Position numbers and translations under genes: made by a program. The notes beneath the pieces were generated by a model. The model worked only from the letters and a program-made list of their open reading frames with translations. It ran no database searches and was not told where the DNA came from. Below are positions 19,591 to 29,805 of a stretch of DNA of 64,000 nt, piece after piece (positions within the stretch are counted from its first letter, which is position 1; every line of letters starts with the position of its first letter). The DNA comes from Pseudomonas sp. S06B 330 (lineage in GTDB: Bacteria; Pseudomonadota; Gammaproteobacteria; Pseudomonadales; Pseudomonadaceae), in the NCBI RefSeq assembly GCF_002845275.2, contig NZ_CP088149.1, positions 3,096,501 to 3,160,500 on the forward strand, in the 5' to 3' direction.

Positions 19591-20736
19591 TCAATGAGCT
19601 GATTTGCTGGCACAATCCCAAAGTCGAGCGATGTCGCCAGCCCGCGCCTGCAGCAGTACCGCAGCATGGGCGCAGGCGTACTCAAGGCTCATCGGCCCAC
19701 TTGTCAGCGCAAATGCGGCATCGATACCATGATGGTACAGCTGCTCATAGCCCTCCCCCAGTGTCCCGGCAATCACCACCACTGGCACACCATGACGCTT
19801 GGCGATGCGAGCGACGCCAAACGGGGTCTTGCCGCGCAAGGTTTGCGCATCGAAGCGACCTTCGCCGGTAATGACCAGGTCAGCACCCTGCACCGCTGCG
19901 TCGAGCCCGGCCAGTTCCGCCACCACGTCGATACCCGGCCGAAAAGCCGCGTGCATGAAGGCCTTGGCCGCAAAGCCCATGCCGCCGGCCGCGCCGCAGC
20001 CTGGAAAGTCGCGCACGTCCTCACCCAGCAAGTGCGCGCAATGGTCAGCAAAATGCCCCAAGGCGTGGTCCAGCCACTGCACCTGCTCAGGGCTGGCACC
20101 CTTTTGAGGGCCAAAGATAGCCGAGGCACCGTTGCAGCCGCACAGCGGATTGTCGACGTCGGCAGCCACTTCCAATTGCACCTGGAGCAAGCGCGGATCA
20201 AGCTCACTGGCATCCAGGCGCATCAACTGGGCCAATGCCAAACCACCCTCGGCCAGTGGCTGATCAAGTGCATCGAACAAGCGCAGCCCCAACGCGCGCA
20301 GCATGCCACTGCCGCCATCGTTGGTGGCGCTGCCACCGATGGCCAGGATGATTCGCCGCGCCCCGGCATCGAGGGCGGCACTGATCAACTGACCGGTGCC
20401 ATAGGTACTGCTGCGACAGGCATCACGCTGGCTGAGGCTGAGCAACTGTAGGCCGCTGGCCTGGGCCATCTCGATAATTGCCGTGTGATTGTCGGCCAGC
20501 CAGCCCCAACCGGCTTGCACAGGCTCGCCTAACGGGCCTTGTACTTGCTGATAACGCAGCTCGCCGTTACAGGCGGCGATGATCGCCTCCATGGTGCCTT
20601 CGCCACCATCCGCCATCGGGCACTTGAGCAGTTGCGCGGCGGGCCAGACATCAGCGAGCCCCAGGCCAATGGCATCGGCCACGCCTGCGGCGCTGAGGCT
20701 GTCCTTGAACGAGTCGGGGGCGATGACGATTTTCAT
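19591..20736 (-). CDS. Glycerate kinase (GarK/GlxK family)
   Basis: A 381-residue glycerate kinase that phosphorylates D-glycerate to 2- or 3-phosphoglycerate. Hallmarks: MKIVIAPDSFKDSLSA at the N-terminus, MADGGEGTMEAI near residue 45, GGSATNDGGSGMLRALG near 130, and a C-terminal TGEGRFDAQTLRGKTPFGVA. Start at 20736, the family's invariant N-terminus, rather than an open upstream extension. It is 104 bases downstream of cdaR on the same strand, and an MFS transporter diverges beyond. Together they suggest glycerate or sugar-diacid utilisation. Confidence 0.94.
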   Translation of the reverse strand: MKIVIAPDSFKDSLSAAGVADAIGLGLADVWPAAQLLKCPMADGGEGTMEAIIAACNGELRYQQVQGPLGEPVQAGWGWLADNHTAIIEMAQASGLQLLSLSQRDACRSSTYGTGQLISAALDAGARRIILAIGGSATNDGGSGMLRALGLRLFDALDQPLAEGGLALAQLMRLDASELDPRLLQVQLEVAADVDNPLCGCNGASAIFGPQKGASPEQVQWLDHALGHFADHCAHLLGEDVRDFPGCGAAGGMGFAAKAFMHAAFRPGIDVVAELAGLDAAVQGADLVITGEGRFDAQTLRGKTPFGVARIAKRHGVPVVVIAGTLGEGYEQLYHHGIDAAFALTSGPMSLEYACAHAAVLLQARAGDIARLWDCASKSAH

Positions 20737-20840
20737 GCGAATTCTCCTGCTGCAGATCGTTGCATGCTGACAGCTAGGCCGCCTGCGCGCTTGTGTCGGA
20801 TGCACAAAGGCTGCACACAGGCTTTGGTCAGTTTGCCCAA

Positions 20841-21941
20841 TCAGGCGTCGGCAGGCAGCAATTGCAAACCCAGATACAGGCTCAGTATGCCGTCCAGGCG
20901 CAAGGGATCGACTTCACTGAGTTCGGCAATGCGCTCCAGGCGGTAACGCAGACTGTTGCGGTGGATGCCCAGCGCGTCGGCGCAGGCCTGGCTCTGGCCA
21001 TCGTGGGCACACCAGGCGCGCAAGGTAGCCAACAGCTGACCGCTATTGTCTTTGCCGCGAATGCGCTGCAACGGTTCGAGCAACTCGTCCAGGGCGTCAT
21101 CGTTGCGGTGACGCCAGAGCAGCGCCGGCAGGCGGTAGCGGCTCAAGGTAAGGATCTGTTCGGCTGGCAGCACTTCACGTCCGTAGGCGAGCAAATCACG
21201 CACCCGGCGATAGCCACGGCGCAACTGTTCAAGGCTCTGTGCGGGCGAGCCGCTGGCCAAGCGTTGCACCTGCCAGGCATGGCGCTGGAGCTTCTCCAGC
21301 AGGCGCGGCTCATCCAGAGTAACGCTGGCCGGGCGACACCAGAGCAGCGATTGACGCGCGGGGCTGACACACCAACTGTCCGGATAACGGCTCATCAGCC
21401 AACTGGCCAAGGTCTCGGCGGTAGATCCGGCATCCAGTTCAAACAGGCAAGGCACCCGCGGCAACTGGGGTTTGAGCCCCAACTGCCGGGCTTCATCAAC
21501 CAAGCGCGGCGAATCCCCTGAACCGCCGAGCAATAAGGCCAACAGGTCATCGCAGCGCTGCCGTCGCCATTGCTGCTCGACCTGTAGATGGCGCTGGGCC
21601 AGGAGCATTTCGGCGGTCATGCGCACCAGCTCGGCGTAGGTGCGCAACTGTTGTGGCTCGCCCGTCAGGCCCAGTACGCCGATCAAGCGTCCGTCGAGCA
21701 TCAGCGGCAAGTTGACGCCCGGCTGTACCCCTTTCAGGCACTTGGCTGCATCAACATCCAATTCGACGATCCGGCCATTGGCTAACACCAACTGGGCGCC
21801 TTCGTGACGAGTATTGATGCGCTCCGGTTCACCGCTACCAAGGATCAGCCCCTGGCTGTCCATGACGTTGACGTTGCAGGGCAAAATGGCCATCGCGCGA
21901 TCGACGATATCTTGCGCCAGGTCATGGTCCAGTTCGAACAT
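20841..21941 (-). CDS. cdaR: CdaR-family sugar diacid/glycerate regulator
   Basis: A 366-residue regulator. Residues 1-135 are the sugar-diacid recognition domain (LDHDLAQDIVDRAMAILPCNVNVMDSQGLILGSG, in outline). The C-terminus carries a PucR-type helix-turn-helix, CADALGIHRNSLRYRLERI, near residue 325. In E. coli CdaR activates glucarate, galactarate and glycerate genes in response to these acids. Its position between glycerate kinase and a divergent transporter fits control of both. Start at ATG 21941 with AAGGA upstream. Confidence 0.92.
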   Translation of the reverse strand: MFELDHDLAQDIVDRAMAILPCNVNVMDSQGLILGSGEPERINTRHEGAQLVLANGRIVELDVDAAKCLKGVQPGVNLPLMLDGRLIGVLGLTGEPQQLRTYAELVRMTAEMLLAQRHLQVEQQWRRQRCDDLLALLLGGSGDSPRLVDEARQLGLKPQLPRVPCLFELDAGSTAETLASWLMSRYPDSWCVSPARQSLLWCRPASVTLDEPRLLEKLQRHAWQVQRLASGSPAQSLEQLRRGYRRVRDLLAYGREVLPAEQILTLSRYRLPALLWRHRNDDALDELLEPLQRIRGKDNSGQLLATLRAWCAHDGQSQACADALGIHRNSLRYRLERIAELSEVDPLRLDGILSLYLGLQLLPADA

Positions 21942-22100
21942 AGGAGGATCCTTGTTGTCGCAATGATTGGTCCGGGGCACAGCAAGCCACCGAAAATGCT
22001 GTGCATAAGCACAAAGACAGCCACGGTCCGCTCACCGAGACTCATCGCGAGCCACCTCAACGCAGGCGGCGGCGATAAACATAACAACAGAGAGCAAATC

Positions 22101-23435
22101 ATGTCATACAGCCCTGCCCCTGACCAAGGCCAAGACGACACCCGCAACGCGCTGTATCGGCGCATCACCCTGCGGCTGATTCCCTTCATTTTCATCTGCT
22201 ACCTGTTCAACTACCTGGACCGGGTCAACGTTGGCTTTGCCAAGTTGCAGATGCTCGACGCACTGAAATTCAGCGAAACCATCTACGGCCTCGGTGCCGG
22301 GATCTTCTTCATTGGCTATGTGCTGTGTGGCCTGCCCAGTAACCTGGCCCTCAACCGCTTCGGCCCGCGTCGCTGGATCGCGCTGATGATGATTGCCTGG
22401 GGCGCGTTGTCGACGTGCCTGCTGTTTGTCACCACGCCGATGGAGTTCTATGTGCTGCGCCTGTTCACCGGTGCGGCTGAAGCAGGCTTCTTTCCCGGTA
22501 TCGTGTTGTACCTCTCGCGCTGGTTCCCGGCGACCCGGCGTGGACGGATCATGGCCTTGTTCATGTCGGCTATTCCGGTATCGGGTCTACTGGGCGGACC
22601 GTTCTCCGGATGGATCCTCAACCACTTTGCGGCAGGCCAGCATGGCTTGGCCGGCTGGCAGTGGATGTTCCTGATTCAGGGCCTGCCGACTGTATTACTC
22701 GGTTTCCTCGCCATTTTCCTGCTCAGTGACGGCTATGCCACAGCCAAATGGCTGAGCCCCGCCGAGCGTGAGATGATCAAGCATGACCTGGCGGTCGATG
22801 CAGCCAACAAGCCGGTCACGGCCAGTGACAGCCTGCTGTCGGTATTCACCAATCCAATGATCTGGACCTTTGGCTTTGTCTACTTCTGTATCCAGAGTGG
22901 TGTTTACGCGATCAACTTCTGGTTACCGTCGATTATCAAAAGCCTGGGCTTCAGTGATGCGTTGCTGATTGGCTGGCTGAGCGCGATCCCTTATTTGCTC
23001 GCAGGTGTGTTCATGTTGCTGGTAGGCCGCTCGGCGGACCTGCGCAACGAACGGCGCTGGCACCTTGTGGTGCCGATGCTGATGGGTGCAGTAGGCCTGT
23101 TGATTGCAGTCAACTTCGCCCACAACCCGGTCATTGCCATTATTGGTCTGAGCATCGCCACCATGGGCGCCCTCACCGGCCTGCCGATGTTCTGGCCGAT
23201 GCCCACCGCCCTGCTCAGCGCCGGTACGGCCGTCGCGGGCCTGGCGATCATCAACTCGGTCGGGCAGATGGCCGGCTTTCTCAGCCCCTACCTGGTGGGT
23301 TTCATCAAGGACCAGACCGGGTCAACCGATGCGGCGCTGTATTCGCTGGCGGCGTTGATTGTGGTCGGCAGCCTGGTGGCTTTGCGGGTATCGCGGGTGC
23401 GGTCCGGCGCGTTGGTGGGTGAGCAAGTGAACTAA
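22101..23435 (+). CDS. MFS transporter, anion:cation symporter family (glycerate/sugar acid type)
   Basis: A 444-residue 12-TM transporter. The ACS family signature is present: FNYLDRVNVGFAKLQM in TM1, RRWIALMMIAWG after TM2 and GAAEAGFFPGIVLYLSRWFPATRRGR in the middle. These transporters import organic anions such as tartrate, glucarate, galactonate or phthalate. The gene diverges from cdaR with a 159-base gap and probably supplies glycerate or an aldarate to the kinase pathway. The ATG at 22101 is preceded by GAGAG; the frame is open upstream but overlaps the cdaR promoter. Confidence 0.9.
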   Translation: MSYSPAPDQGQDDTRNALYRRITLRLIPFIFICYLFNYLDRVNVGFAKLQMLDALKFSETIYGLGAGIFFIGYVLCGLPSNLALNRFGPRRWIALMMIAWGALSTCLLFVTTPMEFYVLRLFTGAAEAGFFPGIVLYLSRWFPATRRGRIMALFMSAIPVSGLLGGPFSGWILNHFAAGQHGLAGWQWMFLIQGLPTVLLGFLAIFLLSDGYATAKWLSPAEREMIKHDLAVDAANKPVTASDSLLSVFTNPMIWTFGFVYFCIQSGVYAINFWLPSIIKSLGFSDALLIGWLSAIPYLLAGVFMLLVGRSADLRNERRWHLVVPMLMGAVGLLIAVNFAHNPVIAIIGLSIATMGALTGLPMFWPMPTALLSAGTAVAGLAIINSVGQMAGFLSPYLVGFIKDQTGSTDAALYSLAALIVVGSLVALRVSRVRSGALVGEQVN

Positions 23436-23448
23436 TTGCGTCTCGATT

Positions 23449-23564
23449 CGTAGCCGCTGCCGCCAGGCTGCGATCGGGCGTGAAACGGCCGCCATGCGGG
23501 CCCATCGGGTAGACTGCATGACGACTGCTTCGCAGCCGATCGCAGCCTGGCGACAGCGGCTACG
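23449..23564. repeat. REPIN: inverted pair of REP sequences
   Basis: Left arm CGTAGCCGCTGCCGCCAGGC (continuing TGCGATCGG, 23449-23477) and right arm 23536-23564 are near-perfect inverted repeats about 29 bases long, separated by about 58 bases. The same element builds the 9495-10084 array. It is a dispersed non-coding repeat typical of pseudomonads. Confidence 0.85.
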
Positions 23565-23655
23565 ATAGGCCGGGCAAGACGCTCTCACGATGCTTTCAAT
23601 CACTGCTGTAACTGTGTAAAACAGATCGGATCCAAACCGCCATGGAATCCTGATC

Positions 23656-24663
23656 ATGATCTACCGTCCACTGGGCCGCAGCGGCCTGCAAGTGTCCGCC
23701 CTGACCCTGGGCAGCATGATGTTCGGCGAGGCAACCAGCGCCGAAGACTCACTGCGCATTATCGACAAAGCCTGGGACCAGGGCATCAACTTCATCGACA
23801 CTGCTGACGTGTACAACGCCGGACGCAGTGAAGAGATCGTAGGTGAAGCCATTGCCCGCAATCGCCATGACTGGATCCTGGCCAGCAAGGTCGGCTTTGG
23901 CCCGGCCGATGGCGTTCCGAACCGCAGCGGTTTGAGCCGCAAGCACATCTTCAACGCCATCGACGCCAGCCTGACGCGCCTGGGCAGCGATTACCTGGAC
24001 ATCTATTACCTGCACCGCGAAGACCACAGCACACCACTGGAGGTCACTGTTGCCGCGATGGGCGACCTGCTGCGCCAGGGCAAGATTCGTCATTGGGGCG
24101 TGTCCAACTTCCGGGGCTGGCGCATCGCCGAGATCTGCAACCTGGCCGAACGCATGGGTGTGCCAAAACCTGTGGTCAGCCAGCCGCTGTACAACATCGT
24201 CAACCGCCAGGCCGAGCCCGAACAGTTTCATGCCGCCGCCCATCACGGCTTGGGCATCGTGCCCTTCAGCCCGTTGGCCCGCGGTGTGCTCAGCGGCAAG
24301 TACGCGCCCAATGCGACACCGGATGCCGGCAGCCGCGCTGGGCGCCAGGACAAGCGCATCCTGGAAACCGAGTGGCGCCCCGAGTCGCTGGCCATTGCCC
24401 AAAAGATCCACGCGTACACCCAGGACAAGGGCGTGGGCATGGTTGAGTTCGCCATTGCCTGGGTACTCAACAATCAGCTGGTCAGCTCTGCCATCGTCGG
24501 ACCGCGCACCGAGGCCCAGTGGGATACCTACAGTGGCGCACTGCAGGTAAAGATCAGCGCTGACGATGAAGCCTTCATCGACTCACTGGTAACAGCGGGG
24601 CACGCCTCCACCCACGGTTACAACGATGTCGCGCATTTTGTCAGCGGACGCCTGCCACGGTAG
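23656..24663 (+). CDS. Aldo/keto reductase
   Basis: A 335-residue aldo/keto reductase with an (alpha/beta)8 barrel and NADPH dependence. The catalytic tetrad is visible: Asp48 and Tyr53 (DTADVYNAG), Lys78 (ASKVGFG) and His120 (YYLHRED). The C-terminal part carries SSAIVGPRTEAQ, the usual cofactor-binding loop. Closest to the YajO/Gpr-like group without known substrate. It stands alone between a REPIN and the valine-type catabolic genes. Context gives no clear pathway. Confidence 0.9.
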   Translation: MIYRPLGRSGLQVSALTLGSMMFGEATSAEDSLRIIDKAWDQGINFIDTADVYNAGRSEEIVGEAIARNRHDWILASKVGFGPADGVPNRSGLSRKHIFNAIDASLTRLGSDYLDIYYLHREDHSTPLEVTVAAMGDLLRQGKIRHWGVSNFRGWRIAEICNLAERMGVPKPVVSQPLYNIVNRQAEPEQFHAAAHHGLGIVPFSPLARGVLSGKYAPNATPDAGSRAGRQDKRILETEWRPESLAIAQKIHAYTQDKGVGMVEFAIAWVLNNQLVSSAIVGPRTEAQWDTYSGALQVKISADDEAFIDSLVTAGHASTHGYNDVAHFVSGRLPR

Positions 24664-24815
24664 GCGCATCCACGCATGCAAAAATGCAGATTCAGCCTGC
24701 AGTTTTGTCGATTGTATTGAGCAAATTTGCACTGATAGGATCCGTTGATCTTCGAGCGTCTATCCAGATCGTGACAATTCACCTGGAAAATCAATAACAA
24801 AGCAGGGAGACAGCG

Positions 24816-25886
24816 ATGACCGCGCACGTTCAAACGCCGACTGCGGCGCCGATTCTGGCCCAGGTTCGCAACCATATCGGTCACTTGACCCTCAACCGCC
24901 CAGCTGGCCTCAACGCCCTGACCCTGGACATGGTTCGCAGCCTTCAGCAGCAGCTCAACGCCTGGGCGGTTGATGATCAAGTACATGCCGTGGTGCTGCG
25001 CGGCGAAGGCCCGAAAGGCTTCTGTGCCGGCGGCGACATCCGTTCGCTTTACGACAGCTACAAAGCCGGTGACAGCCTGCACCGCGATTTCTTCGTCGAG
25101 GAGTACGCCCTCGACTTGTGCATCCACCATTACCGCAAGCCGATTCTGGCGCTGATGGACGGCTTTACCCTGGGTGGCGGCATGGGCCTGGCCCAGGGTG
25201 CGGAGCTGCGGGTGGTCACCGAGCGCAGCCGCCTGGCCATGCCGGAAGTGGGCATCGGTTACTTCCCGGATGTCGGCGGCAGCTATTTCCTCTCTCGCGT
25301 GCCTGGCGAGCTGGGCACCTATCTGGGCGTGACTGGCGTACAGGTTCAGGCCGCTGATGCGCTGTACTGCGGCCTGGCCGACTGGTACCTGGACAGCAGC
25401 AAACTGGCCCTGCTCGACGAGCGCCTCGATAGCCTGACATTCGGTGCACACCCGCTCAAGGACCTGCAAGGCGTACTGGCCAAACTGGGCACCCAAGTAC
25501 TGGACGACGCGCCCCTGGCCAAACTGCGCCCGGCCATCGATCACTTCTTTGCCCTGCCTGAGGTCAGCAGTATCGTGGAACAACTGCGCGCGGTGACCGT
25601 CGCCGACAGCCATGAATGGGCAGTGAAAGCCGCCGAGCTGATGGAAACCCGCTCGCCCTTGGCAATGGCCGTGACCCTGGAGATGCTCCGTCGTGGCCGA
25701 CACTTGAGCCTGGAAGACTGCTTCAAGATGGAACTGCACCTGGACCGGCAATGGTTCGAGCACGGTGACCTGATCGAAGGCGTGCGCGCGCTGATCATCG
25801 ACAAGGACAAGCAGCCACGCTGGAACCCCGCGACCCTCGCCGGCCTGAGCCGTTCACGCGTGGATCAATTCTTCGAAGGCCTATGA
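24816..25886 (+). CDS. 3-hydroxyisobutyryl-CoA hydrolase-like protein (crotonase fold)
   Basis: A 356-residue crotonase-superfamily protein. [14 protein letters not shown] and [20 protein letters not shown] form the oxyanion hole, and [21 protein letters not shown] is the hallmark of the HIBCH branch; the length (about 350 against 260 for ordinary enoyl-CoA hydratases) also fits. HIBCH releases 3-hydroxyisobutyrate from its CoA ester in valine degradation. The acyl-CoA dehydrogenase follows after 16 bases, consistent with a valine operon. GGGAGA precedes the ATG. Confidence 0.88.
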   Translation: MTAHVQTPTAAPILAQVRNHIGHLTLNRPAGLNALTLDMVRSLQQQLNAWAVDDQVHAVVLRGEGPKGFCAGGDIRSLYDSYKAGDSLHRDFFVEEYALDLCIHHYRKPILALMDGFTLGGGMGLAQGAELRVVTERSRLAMPEVGIGYFPDVGGSYFLSRVPGELGTYLGVTGVQVQAADALYCGLADWYLDSSKLALLDERLDSLTFGAHPLKDLQGVLAKLGTQVLDDAPLAKLRPAIDHFFALPEVSSIVEQLRAVTVADSHEWAVKAAELMETRSPLAMAVTLEMLRRGRHLSLEDCFKMELHLDRQWFEHGDLIEGVRALIIDKDKQPRWNPATLAGLSRSRVDQFFEGL

Positions 25887-25902
25887 GGCCTGGAGTACGC
25901 AG

Positions 25903-27054
25903 ATGCAAGACCTGGAACTGACAGAAGAACAGATCATGATCCGCGACATGGCCCGCGACTTTGCCCGTGGCGAGATCGCGCCGCATGCCCAGGCCTGGGA
26001 AAAAGCCGCGTGGATCGATGATGCCGTCGTGAAGAAAATGGGCGAGCTGGGCCTGCTCGGCATGGTCGTGCCCGAACAATGGGGTGGTAGCTACACCGAC
26101 TACGTCGCCTATGCCCTGGCCGTGGAGGAAATCGCCGCCGGTGATGGCGCCACGGGAGCGTTGATGAGCATCCACAACTCGGTAGGCTGTGGCCCCCTGC
26201 TCGCCTATGGCAGTGCTGAACAGCAACACACCTGGCTGCAGCGCCTGGCCACCGGCGAAGTGATTGGCTGCTTCTGCCTGACCGAGCCACAAGCGGGCTC
26301 CGAAGCGCACAACTTACGTACCCGCGCCCAATTGCAGGGCGATCACTGGGTCATCAACGGCGCTAAGCAATTTGTCAGCAATGCCCGGCGTGCCGGCTTG
26401 GCCATCGTCTTTGCGGTGACTGATCCGGAGCTGGGCAAGAAAGGCATCTCAGCGTTCCTGGTGCCTACCGAAAACGAAGGTTTTGTGGTTGATCGCAGCG
26501 AACACAAAATGGGCATCCGTGCCTCCGACACCTGTGCCGTCACGCTGAACAACTGCCGCATTCCCGCCAGCAATATGCTCGGTGAACGTGGCAAGGGTCT
26601 GGCCATTGCCCTGTCCAACCTCGAAGGCGGTCGCATCGGCATTGCTGCTCAGGCCTTGGGCATTGCCCGCGCCGCGTTTGAGGCCGCCCTGGCCTATTCC
26701 CGTGAGCGTATCCAGTTTGGCAAGCCGATCAACGAACATCAGAGCATCGCCAACCTGCTGGCCGACATGCAGGTGCAGATCAATGCTGCTCGCCTGCTGA
26801 TCTTGCATGCCGCGCGCCTGCGCAGCGCGGGCAAACCCTGCCTGAGCGAAGCGTCCCAAGCCAAGCTGTTTGCCTCGGAAATGGCCGAGCGCGTCTGCTC
26901 CAAAGCGATTCAGGTACATGGTGGGTATGGTTACCTGGAAGACTATCCGGTGGAACGTTACTACCGTGATGCGCGGATTACTCAGATCTATGAGGGCTCA
27001 AGCGAGATCCAACGGATGCTGATCGCCAGGGAGCTCAAGCATTACGCGCTGTAG
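25903..27054 (+). CDS. Acyl-CoA dehydrogenase, probably isobutyryl-CoA dehydrogenase
   Basis: A 383-residue FAD enzyme of the short/branched-chain acyl-CoA dehydrogenase family. Visible: [19 protein letters not shown] at the FAD/substrate site, the signature [23 protein letters not shown], and the catalytic base Glu364 in [10 protein letters not shown]. Next to a 3-hydroxyisobutyryl-CoA hydrolase it is best read as isobutyryl-CoA dehydrogenase for valine breakdown, although the chain-length preference cannot be proven by eye. GGAG precedes the ATG. Confidence 0.88.
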   Translation: MQDLELTEEQIMIRDMARDFARGEIAPHAQAWEKAAWIDDAVVKKMGELGLLGMVVPEQWGGSYTDYVAYALAVEEIAAGDGATGALMSIHNSVGCGPLLAYGSAEQQHTWLQRLATGEVIGCFCLTEPQAGSEAHNLRTRAQLQGDHWVINGAKQFVSNARRAGLAIVFAVTDPELGKKGISAFLVPTENEGFVVDRSEHKMGIRASDTCAVTLNNCRIPASNMLGERGKGLAIALSNLEGGRIGIAAQALGIARAAFEAALAYSRERIQFGKPINEHQSIANLLADMQVQINAARLLILHAARLRSAGKPCLSEASQAKLFASEMAERVCSKAIQVHGGYGYLEDYPVERYYRDARITQIYEGSSEIQRMLIARELKHYAL

Positions 27055-27079
27055 TGCACTTGCCTGTGGGTGCGCGCTA

Positions 27080-27114
27080 CCGCTGCGAATTGGCACTGGG
27101 CCAATTCGCAGCGG
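27080..27114. terminator. Strong hairpin between convergent genes
   Basis: CCGCTGCGAATTGGC and its exact complement GCCAATTCGCAGCGG form a perfect 15-base-pair stem with a 5-base loop. It lies 26 bases after the acyl-CoA dehydrogenase stop and 17 bases from the end of the convergent large gene. It is probably a bidirectional terminator, though it lacks a long T tract. Confidence 0.7.
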
Positions 27115-27130
27115 CATAAGGCGTACTCCG

Positions 27131-29605
27131 TTACGGGTAGATATATGCACACATAGCGGCGGAGAAAACTTGCTTATTTCCTGCCCACTGGTAGGCATCA
27201 GTACCGCCATCGCAACAGGCCACCTCGTTATTCGAGTTACGCTGCCCAAGTGACGTCCATTTTCCGGCAATATGAACACTTGGCATAGGGCCATACTTCT
27301 GACAAATCCTAGCCCACATTGTTTGTGAAATAGGTGCCCCCATGGTTTTTTGAGCAATAAAGAAATTTCTTATATTAGTTAACTGATCAAACCTATGAAC
27401 ACCAATATAAGTGCAGAAGGCAAAGCAACCTTTTACAGTTACATTATAAGAAGTGCTTTGATTGCGCGCATCAGTCACTGTAATTGCTGAAACACCATTC
27501 TTCCTTAAGACTGTCAACTTCCCTTGATTATCCACAGTTAGAACACTTCGATTGCTTGAGGCAAATGTGAATGGCGGTTGACCACCTTTAGGCAATCTGA
27601 CTTTTAGCTGGTAGCTCGGCGACACTTTGAGATCGCCACTAGTCCATTTTCCACCCACATAGACGGAACCAGGAAACGGCTCATTCTCAATAACCATCGT
27701 GCTTTGATCAATCCACATTTCAGGCTCACGCATTCCTGGCGCAGCAATCTTGAACACCAGATCCCTGGACGCCTGACTCGGCCTATCGTCCCAGACAACA
27801 CTGTAGTAGAGCGTCACTTCTACCACCTCTTTGCCCTCAATCTGCAGCTCCTCCTTCGGGACCTGGAAGCCACTGACTTTGTCTCCGGCTTCGAGCGCCT
27901 GCTCATCCTCGTAGTAAAAACCTTCCGACGTGCTCCAATGCAAGTACACGGTGCACGGCGTCGGCAGGCTGCCCAAATCTGGGATCGTCACGTCCAAACC
28001 AAACTTATAGGTATCGAGTGCCGGGTTGAGCGTGTTTTCGGGAAGTTTAGGGTCTGTGCTAGGCGCCGCGAGCGTTTCTACCGTATAGCCAATATCGATG
28101 AATGCCCAGGCAGACTGCACCGTAACCTGTCCTCGCTTAATCCTATAAGCGACCTCAGCCCACCCTCCGTCAAACGGTTTGAGGAAGTTTTTACCCACCT
28201 GCCGCAAGGCCAGTTGCTTGCCAGCACGGCTTTTACTGACCCGGAACATCTTGCCTTCCAATTCCACCACACTGCCATCGGCCTGAGTACCGCGCCAAAC
28301 GACGGTGACTTCATCTTCGTGCTGCAAGTTGGCCGTACTGGGAATGATGACATGAACGTTTGCCAGATCCGCGTCGACCCAAGCCTCCTCATCGGCCTCA
28401 TCCACCAGTGGCTCTGGTAGACGGATGATCTGCCCTTTGAAATTGACGTAGGCTACCTTGGAGACCACTTCGACGTTGTTGCGCTTGCGGATGTAAAACG
28501 CTTTACCACTGCCATTGCCCAACTTAATCAGGTGGTCATTGGGAATCTTGAATGTCAACGCCTGGGCTGCGTCGGTGACGACAACCGGTCCAAGGGTCAA
28601 AGCGCTGGCAAAGTCTTCGCCGGTGGTACCTACCCAGTACAGGGTAATGCTGTCACCGACTTGAAAGGGACCAGGCACTTTGATTTCCAGGTCCTGGTCG
28701 GCGATACCACTCAGGTCGACCTCAGACACGGAGGCACCGGCGCCGTTCGGATCAAGAATAATCGGGGCACCCGGATTTTGGTCATGATTCGGTTGAGTGG
28801 GTTTGCCCGACAAGTTGACGTTGACCCAGGTATCAGCCGACCACTCAGACTCGTTGCCTACCTCATCTTCGATGTAGTAGTAAACGGGCACACGGTCGCT
28901 GTCGCCTGCACGGCGTATCGCCGCTTCATCCACTTCCAAGACAATTGGCTTGCCAATTTGTCCGCTGGTTACCACATGCTCGGTCGCCAGTTCTTCGCCC
29001 CAAAACAAATAGATCCGATCATGGGCTTTCATCCCTGAATACGGGGCAATGGTCACCTTTATCTTACTTTTGGCATGTGCCTGCTCGATCACGCCTGTAG
29101 TGGGAACTGCAACGTTGGGGGCAGGCAGCTCGACCACCTCCCCGTTCGCACCGAGCCCTGGCTGACCGTAAACCACTTCTGTCGTTACGCTGGCTGAACG
29201 CTTGCCGCCCACGTCGATAAACATCGAATGGTGGCCTTGCGGGATTTTATCACTGGGCACATTGAGTGTAATCAGAGCGCCCACCTGGCCGGGCAGTACC
29301 TTCTTGAAGGCCACGACCTTATCGGCCCAATAAAGTTTGATCGTATCCCCGCTCTGCATGTTCGGATAAGGCTGGATGACGACTATTAACCCGTCACTGT
29401 GCTCACCAACCAGTTCATCGCTAATGCCAAAGTCAGCATTTGCAACTGGGCTTTGGGCTTTGTATATGTAAGGTTTATGAATACCTGATGCTGCTTGCCC
29501 GGAATGGTGCGCATTGAAAGTAGTCAGCAGTTGTCGCAAGTTTTGTGTGCCATCCGAGGGATCGTCGACAACGTCAATGCTATTAAAGGCTTCGATATTG
29601 GTCAT
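27131..29605 (-). CDS. Large Ig-like repeat protein of unknown function
   Basis: An 824-residue protein without a signal peptide or clear TM segment. About five beta-rich repeats of roughly 100 residues share patterns such as M-x-x-x-D-x-I-x-LYW (QSGDTIKLYWAD, KAHDRIYLFWGE, QVGDSITLYWVG, QHEDEVTVVWRG). Around residues 670-735 lies a Big_2-like bacterial Ig domain (SNRSVLTVDNQGKLTVLRKNG, SAITVTD). The last 90 residues contain several cysteines (CFAFCTYIG, ICQKYG, ACCDGG, MCAYIYP) and may form a separate disulfide-rich or binding domain. GGAGA precedes the ATG. Function unknown; a surface or exported adhesin/toxin-like role is speculative. Confidence 0.8.
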   Translation of the reverse strand: MTNIEAFNSIDVVDDPSDGTQNLRQLLTTFNAHHSGQAASGIHKPYIYKAQSPVANADFGISDELVGEHSDGLIVVIQPYPNMQSGDTIKLYWADKVVAFKKVLPGQVGALITLNVPSDKIPQGHHSMFIDVGGKRSASVTTEVVYGQPGLGANGEVVELPAPNVAVPTTGVIEQAHAKSKIKVTIAPYSGMKAHDRIYLFWGEELATEHVVTSGQIGKPIVLEVDEAAIRRAGDSDRVPVYYYIEDEVGNESEWSADTWVNVNLSGKPTQPNHDQNPGAPIILDPNGAGASVSEVDLSGIADQDLEIKVPGPFQVGDSITLYWVGTTGEDFASALTLGPVVVTDAAQALTFKIPNDHLIKLGNGSGKAFYIRKRNNVEVVSKVAYVNFKGQIIRLPEPLVDEADEEAWVDADLANVHVIIPSTANLQHEDEVTVVWRGTQADGSVVELEGKMFRVSKSRAGKQLALRQVGKNFLKPFDGGWAEVAYRIKRGQVTVQSAWAFIDIGYTVETLAAPSTDPKLPENTLNPALDTYKFGLDVTIPDLGSLPTPCTVYLHWSTSEGFYYEDEQALEAGDKVSGFQVPKEELQIEGKEVVEVTLYYSVVWDDRPSQASRDLVFKIAAPGMREPEMWIDQSTMVIENEPFPGSVYVGGKWTSGDLKVSPSYQLKVRLPKGGQPPFTFASSNRSVLTVDNQGKLTVLRKNGVSAITVTDARNQSTSYNVTVKGCFAFCTYIGVHRFDQLTNIRNFFIAQKTMGAPISQTMWARICQKYGPMPSVHIAGKWTSLGQRNSNNEVACCDGGTDAYQWAGNKQVFSAAMCAYIYP

Positions 29606-29805
29606 GGCTATCTCCTTTTGCCGTTATGCCGAGAAGGCCAAAAGACGATATGCCTGGCGAAGAGAGCCCACAACTGACAAAAATACTAGGTCGACGTCAG
29701 CGCCCCGAGGCGACGATAGTCAGCACAAATCGTGCAGATGCAAATTAACCGTTGAAACCACAGCAATGCCTGAAGTAAGCTCGACCTCATCAACTGGAGA
29801 GTCCC

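Noticed and set aside
23620..24745. Further GGATCC-containing sequences (near 23628 and 24738) as VanR boxes
   Set aside because: Flanking bases (ATCGGATCCAAAC, TAGGATCCGTTG) lack the symmetric AAT/ATT arms; a bare GGATCC is expected by chance.
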